A stretch of DNA of 64,000 bases from Verrucomicrobiota bacterium (GTDB taxonomy: Bacteria > Verrucomicrobiota > Verrucomicrobiia > Opitutales > Opitutaceae), in NCBI GenBank assembly GCA_030605125.1, contig JAUWBD010000001.1, forward strand, positions 80,776 through 144,775, in the 5' to 3' direction. Made by a program: the position numbers and the translations under genes. Shown piece by piece: positions 1 to 9,283 of this stretch (its first letter is position 1; the number at the start of each line of letters is the position of its first letter). The notes under the pieces are model-generated. The model was not told the origin of the DNA, made no database searches, and was given only the letters and a program-made list of their open reading frames with translations.

Positions 1-3000
1 CTCGCCGGCCCCGCCGCCGCGCTCGACGCCGCGCCCATCCTCGCCGTCCAGGGCCCCGACCAACGCTGGCGCGGACAAGGTCGCCTCATCCTCCCCGTCG
101 GCCTCACCGTTTCCTCGCGCGACACCTCCGTCCTCACCCGCGGCCCGCTCTTCGTCGAGCTGCGCACCACGCTCCGCCTCTCCAACGGCGCCGACTACGT
201 ATTCACATTTTCCGCACACGCCGGCGAGCCCTTCCTCGGCGTCCGAGAAACCTCGCCCGACGTCCCCGGCGCCGCCTTCGAGTTTTCGCTCGCCGAGTTC
301 TCCGGCGGCCGCGGCTTCCTCCACTGGACGCCCGAAAAGCCCTTCGGCTCCCGCCACTGGTGGAGCTTGGAGAAAAAAGACGCGCTCATCGCCCGTCTGC
401 CCGAGCAGGTCCCGTGGTGGATTCCGCCGCAGGGCTTCGCCTATGCGCTCAGCCCCGACAGCATCCGAGAACGGGACTTCATCGGCGTCATGAGCCTGCG
501 CCGCGGCGAATGGATCGACCGTGAGTTCAACCGTCTCGCCCAGGGCCCGATGGACGCCGACGGCTCCGAAAACCGCGAACTCGACTGGCCCTTCCCCGAG
601 ATGGTCGGCTCATCCATCTCCATGATCACCGGCCACACCACGGCAGGCGGCGACGTGTTCTTCCGCTTCGGCTGCTTCGACGGTGAGCGCCAATGGGGCC
701 TCTACGTCGGCGAGGTCGGGGCCAACACCGGCCTCGAAAAAGAAATCGGCCTCGTCCAGCACGCCTACTCCTCGCCGCGCCTCCAGGAGTTCAAGGATTG
801 GCACTTTGACGTGCCCGACGCCCACGCCCGCCCGCACGTCGTCGCCTCGCGCGACTCCCTGCCGCACCTTCGCGCCAAGACCCGCCACCCGCTCCTCGGC
901 AAAGTCTGGGAAAAAATCCGCGCCGGCATCGTCCCCGGTCCCGCCGGCGGGCTCACCTTCGCCGTCGAGGCCGACCCCGTCGTCGCCTGGCGCCGCCGCC
1001 TCGAGCTCGTGCGCATCGCCGAGATCCAGGCGCGCAAGGTCCTGCTCGGTCGCGACCGTGGCGACGCCTACTCGCCCGTCATGGGCCGCCCGATCACGCC
1101 TTGGGCCGAGGAATACGACCTGCTCGCCGCCTCCGGCGTGTTTGACGCCGAGGAGGAGCGCACCCTGCGCGCCTACTTCATCCTGATGGGCCACATGTTC
1201 ATGGAGCCTGACTTCATGAACTTCCAGTTCAACGCGCGTAACGCCAACTTCGAGGCCGACCGCACCGACATCGTCGGCGCCGTCGGCCTGGTATTCGACG
1301 GCCATCCCGACGCCGATAAGTTCCTCAACCACGTCATCGCGCTGACCAAAAAATCGCTGCTCGTTTACTGCACGCCCGGCAGCGGCAAGTGGTATGAAAA
1401 CCCCGCCTGCTACTACCTCCAGGCGTCGAAGTGCCGGATGAACCTCGTCTATCACCTGGTGCGCCACGGTCGCATCCGGCTCGACGAGATTCCGCGCCTC
1501 AAAGACTTCCTCCGCTGGGGCATCGTGCTGCTTCAGCCCCCCACGCCCGTCGCCTACGCCGTCATGCGCGACGGCGGCGGCGCGGAGGTCTTCGACCGCG
1601 TGGAGAAAATCCGCCGCGTCCCGCCCATCGGCGACCACGCCTCCATCGGCCGCTGGATTCCCGAGCACTACGCCACCATCGGCAAACTCTTCCAGGACCT
1701 CGACCCCGCCTTCGCCCGCGAACTCACCGACGCCTACTACGCGGCCAACGCCGACGGCTTTCGCCTCGCCACCCGCTACGCCGTCCCCGTCGAACAGATC
1801 GGCGAAAACGTGTTTCACGCCGCCAGCGGCGGGGCCAACTTCGGCAACCTCCCGCTCTTCTTCTCCGTCATCGATCCCGAGGACCTGCCCTCGGCCGTCC
1901 CGCCTCTCCCGCTCGTCAGCCGCCGCCTCGAAGGTTTCGGCGCCGTCTTCCGCCATCAGGTCAACACCAGCCGCGAGGGCTACGTCCTCCTCAAGCAGGG
2001 TCCCGGCGGTTACCGCTACCACCGCACCGAAGGCAGCTTCATCTTCTTCGCCGACGGCCACCCGCTCGTCTATGACGGCGGCGAGGCCGGCGAGACCTGG
2101 CGCCACAGCACGCTCTCGTTCCACGATGTCCACATGCCGCTGATGAGCGGCCGCGTCGAACGCTGCTTCGCCACTCCCGCCTTCCACTTCTCGCAAGGCG
2201 TGCACCCCGGCGCCGTCGCGCCCGGCAAGCCCGTCTATCTGAGCGACACCTGCGAGCACGAGCTCGTAGAGGAATCCTACCGCCGCTTCCGCCAGGAGCC
2301 TCCCGGCGTCGTCCGCTCGCTCGCCTGGCTCGGCGGACGCACGCTCATCGTCCACGACGCCATCGACCTGCCCGCCGAGATTCCCTCGCACTGGCACCTC
2401 CAGGTAGTCGGAGACGCCCCTTCCGGCGACGCCGCCTCCGGCTATCTCTTCCCCGGCCGCTTCGGCACCGACCTCCAGGTCCTTTTCCCCGGCCAACAGA
2501 TCGCCAAGTCTTCCGTCGAATACCTCCCAATCCTCGAATACCACAGCGAGCCGCATCAATGGTTCGGCCAGCAACACCTGCAGGTCTCCACGCCGGGCGC
2601 GCGCGATTACCTCGCCGTCCTCCACCCGGTCGGCGATTCCGGCCCCGTATCCGCCGAGGCGATACACCACGCCGGCCGCGTAGTCGGCGCGATCGTGCGC
2701 GGCGCGCATGGCGTGGACCGCGTCTGGTTCGGCCGCAAAAACGCCGTCGCCTCGTCCGACGCCGATCACGACTTCTCCGGCTCCGCCGCTTCGCTGCTCC
2801 TGCGCGCGGACGGCGAGACCACGCTCTCCCTCATCGGCCCCGGCCGTCTCTCCCACCGTGACCTCGCGCTGGAAAGCACCGGCCCCTCCGCCCTGCTCAC
2901 CCGCCTGGCCGACGGCTCGTTCCAGCTCCTCGCCGACGGCACGGGCGAGGTCCGCCTGTTCCGCTCCGGCCGCGAACAAGCCTTCACCGTCAACAGCCCC

Positions 3001-3024
3001 CTCCACCACCTCCTCTCCGCATGA
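1..3024 (+). CDS. Heparinase-like large protein, 5' truncated
   Basis: The frame is open from base 1 to the stop at 3022-3024, so the true start lies left of the window and at least 1007 residues are visible. An internal TTG at 367 is not a credible start because coding continues upstream of it. The N-terminal visible part is beta-rich; the middle (about residues 330-620) looks alpha-helical, and the C-terminal 380 residues again look like a beta-sandwich, including a FADGHPLVYDGG stretch and a TLIVHDAIDLP stretch. This order resembles heparinase II/III-type polysaccharide lyases, but I cannot see a decisive catalytic signature. Its stop overlaps the start of the GH29 fucosidase (ATGA), so the two are translationally coupled and probably act on the same fucose- or uronic-acid-containing glycan. 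Family assignment is tentative; that it is a real gene is clear. Confidence 0.6.
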   Translation, partial: LAGPAAALDAAPILAVQGPDQRWRGQGRLILPVGLTVSSRDTSVLTRGPLFVELRTTLRLSNGADYVFTFSAHAGEPFLGVRETSPDVPGAAFEFSLAEFSGGRGFLHWTPEKPFGSRHWWSLEKKDALIARLPEQVPWWIPPQGFAYALSPDSIRERDFIGVMSLRRGEWIDREFNRLAQGPMDADGSENRELDWPFPEMVGSSISMITGHTTAGGDVFFRFGCFDGERQWGLYVGEVGANTGLEKEIGLVQHAYSSPRLQEFKDWHFDVPDAHARPHVVASRDSLPHLRAKTRHPLLGKVWEKIRAGIVPGPAGGLTFAVEADPVVAWRRRLELVRIAEIQARKVLLGRDRGDAYSPVMGRPITPWAEEYDLLAASGVFDAEEERTLRAYFILMGHMFMEPDFMNFQFNARNANFEADRTDIVGAVGLVFDGHPDADKFLNHVIALTKKSLLVYCTPGSGKWYENPACYYLQASKCRMNLVYHLVRHGRIRLDEIPRLKDFLRWGIVLLQPPTPVAYAVMRDGGGAEVFDRVEKIRRVPPIGDHASIGRWIPEHYATIGKLFQDLDPAFARELTDAYYAANADGFRLATRYAVPVEQIGENVFHAASGGANFGNLPLFFSVIDPEDLPSAVPPLPLVSRRLEGFGAVFRHQVNTSREGYVLLKQGPGGYRYHRTEGSFIFFADGHPLVYDGGEAGETWRHSTLSFHDVHMPLMSGRVERCFATPAFHFSQGVHPGAVAPGKPVYLSDTCEHELVEESYRRFRQEPPGVVRSLAWLGGRTLIVHDAIDLPAEIPSHWHLQVVGDAPSGDAASGYLFPGRFGTDLQVLFPGQQIAKSSVEYLPILEYHSEPHQWFGQQHLQVSTPGARDYLAVLHPVGDSGPVSAEAIHHAGRVVGAIVRGAHGVDRVWFGRKNAVASSDADHDFSGSAASLLLRADGETTLSLIGPGRLSHRDLALESTGPSALLTRLADGSFQLLADGTGEVRLFRSGREQAFTVNSPLHHLLSA

Positions 3025-4223
3025 ACTGGTTCAACCAAGCCCGCTACGGCATGTTCATCCACTGGGGCCCCTACTCCGCGGGTGGCCGCGGAGAGTGGAC
3101 CGCCAACCGTGAATTGTATTCCAAAGACGAATACACTGTGGAGTTTGTCGAAAAGTTCACCGCCGAGAACTATGATCCCCGCCGCTGGGTGGCCCTCGCC
3201 AAGGAGGCGGGCATGGGCTACCTCGTGCTCACCACCCGCCATCACGACGGCTTCTGCCTCTGGGACACCCATACCACCGACTTCAAGGCCACCCGCATCG
3301 GCGCCAAGCGCGACCTTGTGCGCGACTTCGCAGACGCCGTTCGCGAGGCCGGGCTCAAGGTCGGCTTCTACTTCTCGATGGCCGACTGGTTTCACCCCGA
3401 CTACCCGGGCGCCCACCGCCGCGACTGGCCCGACGCCTGGCCCGACGAAGCCGCGCGCCAACGTTTCGTCGCCTACTACCACGCCCAGCTCGAGGAGCTT
3501 ATGACCCGCTACGGCCGGATCGACCTCCTCTGGTATGACGGCTGCATCCCCGCGCCCACCGACGGCACCGCCATCAACACCCGCGTCAAGCAGCTCCAGC
3601 CCGACATCCTCATCAACAACCGCAACGGCGACCCGCACGATTTCCACAGCTGCGAGCAGGCGATCAAGCCCGCCCCTCCCGGCCACGACTGGGAAGCCTG
3701 CATGACGCTCAACGAGAACTGGGGCTTCCACGCCGGCGACCACCAATGGAAAAACGCCCGGGCCGTCGTCCGCATGCTGACCGAGACCGCCCACGGCGCC
3801 GGCAACCTCTTGCTCAACGTGGGCCCGCGCGCCGACGGCACCCTCCCTCAGCCCTCGGTGGACATCCTCCGCGAGGCCGGCGCGTGGCTGCGGCGCAACC
3901 CCGGTTGGCTGCACGGCTCCGACCGCTGCCCCTTCACTTGGAACAACTGGGGCCGCGTCACGGTGAAGGGCGACCGCATCTACCTGCACATCTTCAACGG
4001 CACCGGCCCTCGCCTGCGCCTGGCCGACATCGGCAACCGCGTGCGCTCCGCCCGCCTGCTCGACGGCGGCGCGCCCGTCGCTTTCCGTCAAACCGACGAC
4101 CTCGTCATCCTCGACGGTCTGCCCTGGCCGCTCGCCGACCCGATCGCCACCACGGTCGTGCTCGAGGTCGAGGGCGCGCCGCGCAGCACCCGCGCGCAGA
4201 CCTCGTTCTGGATCCCGGAGTGA
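3021..4223 (+). CDS. Alpha-L-fucosidase, GH29
   Basis: Hydrolyses terminal alpha-L-fucose from glycans by a retaining mechanism. The 400-residue protein opens directly with the GH29 barrel (WFNQARYGMFIHWGPYS), followed by YLVLTTRHHDGFCLWD and the LLWYDG block whose Asp (residue 173) sits at the position of the family nucleophile. No signal peptide is present, so it should be cytoplasmic. The start ATG overlaps the stop of the upstream heparinase-like gene by four bases. After the barrel there is a short beta C-terminal domain, giving the usual length for a compact GH29. A convergent FAD oxidoreductase follows after 123 bp without an obvious terminator. Confidence 0.92.
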   Translation: MNWFNQARYGMFIHWGPYSAGGRGEWTANRELYSKDEYTVEFVEKFTAENYDPRRWVALAKEAGMGYLVLTTRHHDGFCLWDTHTTDFKATRIGAKRDLVRDFADAVREAGLKVGFYFSMADWFHPDYPGAHRRDWPDAWPDEAARQRFVAYYHAQLEELMTRYGRIDLLWYDGCIPAPTDGTAINTRVKQLQPDILINNRNGDPHDFHSCEQAIKPAPPGHDWEACMTLNENWGFHAGDHQWKNARAVVRMLTETAHGAGNLLLNVGPRADGTLPQPSVDILREAGAWLRRNPGWLHGSDRCPFTWNNWGRVTVKGDRIYLHIFNGTGPRLRLADIGNRVRSARLLDGGAPVAFRQTDDLVILDGLPWPLADPIATTVVLEVEGAPRSTRAQTSFWIPE

Positions 4224-4346
4224 CGCTCACCACACGGCGACTGGTGGGTCAATCGCTCCATCCATCCGGGCGTCTGGACGATGCAGAGGAACCCACGCGC
4301 ACGGGCAACAACGCGATAGGTCGCCGCGACTAACGCCGGATCTAGT

Positions 4347-5918
4347 TCATGCTTCCCTGGCGTGCATCTCGGAGTCGCCGGACTTCCGCGTGGCGTCCCA
4401 GGCCAAGACCACGCCCGCCTCGCGCAGTCGCGACGCCAGCTCCGGATAGGCCACCGCCTGCACCGCCACGCCGTCGCGGATCGCGAGCGCGGCGGCGTTG
4501 GCCGCCGCCTCGCCGAGCGACATAAACACCGGCTCCATGCGAATGGAGCCATAGGCGATGTGCGAGGCCGAGAGGCAGACCGGCACCAGCAGGTTGGCGC
4601 ATTCCGCCTCCCGCGGCGTGATCGAGCGATAGCTGATCGGATACGGAGTGAAACCGGCCACCTGCACGTCGCCTTCGTTGCGCACATGGCCGTCGGCGTC
4701 CACGAAGCGGCGGCAGTTGTGCGAATCCATCGAATACGCGGCCAGCCCCACCGGCTCGGGCGCGAGTCGCGCGCCGGTGCAGTCGTGCTCGGTCATCACG
4801 TAGTCGGAGACCATCCGGCGCGCCTCCCGCACGTAGAGCTGGTGGGGCCAGCCGCCGGTCTCGACAAACTCGTCGCGGCACAGCCCCCACTGCGCGTAGG
4901 CCTCGCGAATGTCGGGCGGCACGGCCGGGTCGTGTTGGTAAAACCAATACAGGCCCTGCTGGTAGGTCACGTGGGCTTGAAACAGCTTTTCGCGCTCGGC
5001 GTGGGTCGCCGCCGCCCAACCGTGGTTTGCGCCGATGAAGTCCGAGGAGACCGCGCCGTGGTTGTTCGTGTCGGTCTTGGTCCGGACGCGCAAACGGTCG
5101 AATTTCCTGAACATCTGGCGCCAGCCCGCCGCGAGATAACGGGCGAGCAATTCGTAGCGCGCGCGGTCGTAGCCGGCGGGCTTGGGAAACGGCAGACGAT
5201 TGGCCGGATCGTCGGTCATGCAGACGCGGAAGTTGTAGGCCTGCAACCGATGGTCGCCCGCGCCGGGCACCGGCAGCCCCGTCTCGATTCCGGCCAGGAG
5301 TCCGCTCGCGGGATCGCCGGGCGTCACGTAGGGCGAGACGGGAAATTCGAACTGGTGTTTGTCGCGCACCTGCGCGCCGTTGAGCGTCTCGCCGTAGGTC
5401 GCGTTGGACTCCCGGCCGATGTGGTGGGCGACGCCCGCCGCGGCGAGCAGATCCCCCTCGTAGGTCGCGTCGATGAAGATCCGCGCCCGCGCGACGACGC
5501 CGCTCTCGGTCTCGAGCGAGACGATGCGATTCCCCTCCTTCTTCACCGCCGCCAAAAACTGCCGGCGATGCACGGTCACGCCCGCCTCGCGCACGAGGTC
5601 GTCAAAGACCCGCGCGGCCGCCGAGGGCTCGAAGGTCCACGCCTCGTCCACCCCGTAATGCCGCCCGAGGCGACGGTAGAACTCGCGGGCGACGCCGCCG
5701 ATCGCGGCCTTGTTACCGATATCGGTGAAGCCGAGACCGGAGGCCGTCATGCCGCCGATCTTCGCCGCCGGCTCGAGCACGAGCACGGTCAGGCCGAGTC
5801 GCGACGCCGCGACGGCCGCCGCGATTCCCCCCGCGGTGCCGCCATAGACGCAGACGTCGTAGGCGGACGCAATCTCGGGACGGTTCTTGGCGAAGTCGGA
5901 GTGGTGATGACAGAGCAT
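4347..5918 (-). CDS. FAD-dependent oxidoreductase (FAD_oxidored type)
   Basis: A 523-residue flavoprotein with an N-terminal dinucleotide-binding motif YGGTAGGIAAAVAASRLG around residues 25-42, then a GGMTASGLGFTD stretch and an ATYEGDLLAAAG stretch, all typical of the family found in planctomycete and verrucomicrobial carbohydrate loci. The substrate is unknown; an oxidation of a sugar or sugar lactone is plausible from context but not shown. It is the last gene of a minus-strand operon, 19 bp downstream of the ABC ATPase, so it probably processes what the importer brings in. No signal peptide is visible. A second, shorter flavoprotein of similar kind lies at 25051-26424. Confidence 0.85.
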   Translation of the reverse strand: MLCHHHSDFAKNRPEIASAYDVCVYGGTAGGIAAAVAASRLGLTVLVLEPAAKIGGMTASGLGFTDIGNKAAIGGVAREFYRRLGRHYGVDEAWTFEPSAAARVFDDLVREAGVTVHRRQFLAAVKKEGNRIVSLETESGVVARARIFIDATYEGDLLAAAGVAHHIGRESNATYGETLNGAQVRDKHQFEFPVSPYVTPGDPASGLLAGIETGLPVPGAGDHRLQAYNFRVCMTDDPANRLPFPKPAGYDRARYELLARYLAAGWRQMFRKFDRLRVRTKTDTNNHGAVSSDFIGANHGWAAATHAEREKLFQAHVTYQQGLYWFYQHDPAVPPDIREAYAQWGLCRDEFVETGGWPHQLYVREARRMVSDYVMTEHDCTGARLAPEPVGLAAYSMDSHNCRRFVDADGHVRNEGDVQVAGFTPYPISYRSITPREAECANLLVPVCLSASHIAYGSIRMEPVFMSLGEAAANAAALAIRDGVAVQAVAYPELASRLREAGVVLAWDATRKSGDSEMHAREA

Positions 5919-5937
5919 GAGCGGCAGCGGGCGGGGC

Positions 5938-7071
<1,134 letters not shown>

Positions 7072-7114
7072 GAGTGAACGAAGGGGATCGGGAGGAGGGA
7101 ATCGGGAGGGAAGA

Positions 7115-9274
7115 TCACTTCATCGAGGGCACGATGATGCCGCGCATGATAATCTTTTGGCAGAAGAGGAAGACGATGAGCGTCGGGATGGAGGCCACGA
7201 CAAAGCCCGCCGTGGTGATCCAGGCGGAGTTCGACCACCAGATGCTGGCCTGGTAGAGCCAGACGGAGATCGTCCACATCTCGGGGTCCTGACAGATGAT
7301 CAACGCCCAGGCCCAGCCGTCGTAGGCGGCCATGAAAGCGCCGAGCGCGTTGATCGCCAGGATGGGCGTCACCATCGGCATGGTGACGAAAAGGAAGATC
7401 TGCCACTCGCGCGCACCGTCGATCGTCGCCGCCTCGTAGAGCTCCTGCGGGAGCGAATCGAAGAAGCCTTTGAGAATAAAGATGCCCATGCCGCTCGCCG
7501 CCCCCGGCAGCACCAGGGCGAAGAAGGTGTTCAACATGCCGAGGTCGCGCATCAGCAGGTAGCCCGGAATGGCGCTGACCATCGCCGGAAAGGCGGAGGT
7601 CGCGAGGCAGAAGAGGATGATCTTGTCCTTGGCGCGCAGGCGAAACCGCGAGAGCGCGTAGCCCGCGATCGGGTTGACCGTGAGCGAGGCGAAGATGCTC
7701 AGGATGATGAGCCAGAGGGTGACGGGGATCGAGTTGCCCTGGTCCACCAGGAAACGGCCGATCGTGCTGTAGTTGAACCACGCGGGCGCGATGGCGAAGG
7801 AGCCGCGATGTTCGCGGTAGGTGACGGCGTAGGCCTTGTCCAAGGGCATGCGCGCCTCCTCCCAGTGGGCTAGGTTCCAGCCGTAGGCGGCGTTGAGCGT
7901 ATCCAGGTTTCCGTGACGCTCGCGAAGGAACGCCTGGTAGGCCGCGTCCGCCGAGCCGATGACGCGATCCTCCGCGCCCAGCGTGCGGACAAAGGCCGCC
8001 CACACCTCACGCACGCCGACGGAGCCGTCGGCCCGGGCCGGCGGGAGGGATTCGGCGAGCGGAAAGTCCGCCCATTCGCGATGCGAGGTGCCCAGTATCT
8101 GGTTAAGCGACGGCACGCGCTCGTAGGTGCGCTCAAGGAAAGCCTCGTAGCGGGCGCGCAGCTCGGGCGTGACGACGAGTCGGACGTGGCGGAGCGGATA
8201 CTGGGTCTCGACGAAGCTGCGCCAGAGCTCGCGCAGGCCGTCGAAGCCCTCGGCGGGCAGCGGGAAAGGCGTCTGCTCGAGGCTCGCGTAGCCGGTGCCG
8301 GCGAGCCGGTTGTAGCGCCCGATGTCGAAGCGCTCGCCGGCGCCGAGCGCGAGGCGCTCGCGCGTGCGGTCGCCCGTGAGATAGTCGATCCATGCCCGCC
8401 GCAGGGAATAGGGCTGGGTGGGCGCGAGCGGAGCATGCTCGCGGGCAAACCGGCGCCACAGTTCCCGCTCCTCCACCGAGGCGTCAAAGGGTAGCGGCGA
8501 GAGGCGGGAGGCCTCCGCGGACGAAAGGCCCTCGGCGCGAAGAAACGAACGCCAGGCGGATTGCACGCCGGGCGTCGCCGCTCCGTGCAGGAGATGGTGG
8601 CGCAGCACCGTGTAGTCCTCCCACTTGGCGTTGCCGCGGGGAAACCACGACTGCTGCCACATCGGCGAGCGGCGCTCGCTGTCGAAGCGGATGGCGATGT
8701 AGTTCTCGATCGGCACGCCCCAGCGCGCGGAGAGCCGCTCCAGCGCCGCACGCTCCAGCGCCTTGCCGCGCAGCCTCGCTTCGGGATCGGCGCGGCGCGC
8801 CTGCTCCTCGTAGTGCCGCAACATCGTCTCCGCCGCGAATTCGTTGGTGAAGATCGCGCGGGTGTCGTCGAGCGAGTAGCCGAGCGTGAAGTCCGAGTAG
8901 TCGGCGGCCTGCGTGCGCCAGCGCGAGAACTCGGCCTCGTCGGCGTCGAGGTAGCGGCGCCCGACCTCGTCCACTCGTTCGGTGTCGAGGCCGATCGCGC
9001 GCCAGGTCGTCCAGCCCGCCGGACGCTCGGGCAGGATGTCCGCCGCGACGGAAAACATCGGCAGGCCTTTCATGAAGCGGTCCGAGGACGACCAGAGCGA
9101 GCGCGGCACGATCGAGAAGCGCTCGTAGTCGAAGCTGTTCGTGACCGACCCCGTGAGGGTGATCATGAACGGGATCGCCATGCTCGCCCCGAAGAAGACG
9201 AGATTGGCGTAGATCAACCAGACGAAGCTTCGCTGGGACCAGGTGCGTTTGCCGACGACGGAGAGGAGGGGCAT
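7115..9274 (-). CDS. ABC permease (MalG type) with ~450-residue extracytoplasmic insertion
   Basis: A 719-residue second permease of the sugar importer. Normal MalG-type permeases have about 280 residues. Here the first membrane helix (about residues 17-40, [19 protein letters not shown]) is followed by roughly 450 soluble residues before the remaining helices begin near residue 495. The C-terminal part is a standard permease with the EAA loop ([14 protein letters not shown]). The insertion contains at least three loosely repeated units ending in LN-x4-G-x6-W-x4-P-type segments (for example [20 protein letters not shown] near residue 460), recalling short stretches of GH42-like proteins. It would lie outside the membrane, facing the fused binding protein. 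It starts 9 bp after the stop of the binding-protein/permease fusion. Confidence 0.9.
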   Translation of the reverse strand: MPLLSVVGKRTWSQRSFVWLIYANLVFFGASMAIPFMITLTGSVTNSFDYERFSIVPRSLWSSSDRFMKGLPMFSVAADILPERPAGWTTWRAIGLDTERVDEVGRRYLDADEAEFSRWRTQAADYSDFTLGYSLDDTRAIFTNEFAAETMLRHYEEQARRADPEARLRGKALERAALERLSARWGVPIENYIAIRFDSERRSPMWQQSWFPRGNAKWEDYTVLRHHLLHGAATPGVQSAWRSFLRAEGLSSAEASRLSPLPFDASVEERELWRRFAREHAPLAPTQPYSLRRAWIDYLTGDRTRERLALGAGERFDIGRYNRLAGTGYASLEQTPFPLPAEGFDGLRELWRSFVETQYPLRHVRLVVTPELRARYEAFLERTYERVPSLNQILGTSHREWADFPLAESLPPARADGSVGVREVWAAFVRTLGAEDRVIGSADAAYQAFLRERHGNLDTLNAAYGWNLAHWEEARMPLDKAYAVTYREHRGSFAIAPAWFNYSTIGRFLVDQGNSIPVTLWLIILSIFASLTVNPIAGYALSRFRLRAKDKIILFCLATSAFPAMVSAIPGYLLMRDLGMLNTFFALVLPGAASGMGIFILKGFFDSLPQELYEAATIDGAREWQIFLFVTMPMVTPILAINALGAFMAAYDGWAWALIICQDPEMWTISVWLYQASIWWSNSAWITTAGFVVASIPTLIVFLFCQKIIMRGIIVPSMK

Positions 9275-9283
9275 GGTAATCGA

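Noticed and set aside
610..3009. Long open frame on the minus strand opposite the heparinase-like gene
   Set aside because: The translation is dominated by Gly, Ala, Glu, Val and Asp, as expected from antisense of a GC-rich gene; the plus strand carries the recognisable protein. The same holds for the long antisense frames at 8561-11602, 57314-60160 and 43547-46084.
4224..4346. Terminator between the convergent GH29 and FAD oxidoreductase genes
   Set aside because: Only a weak CCAC/GTGG pairing without T-run is seen in the 123-bp gap.
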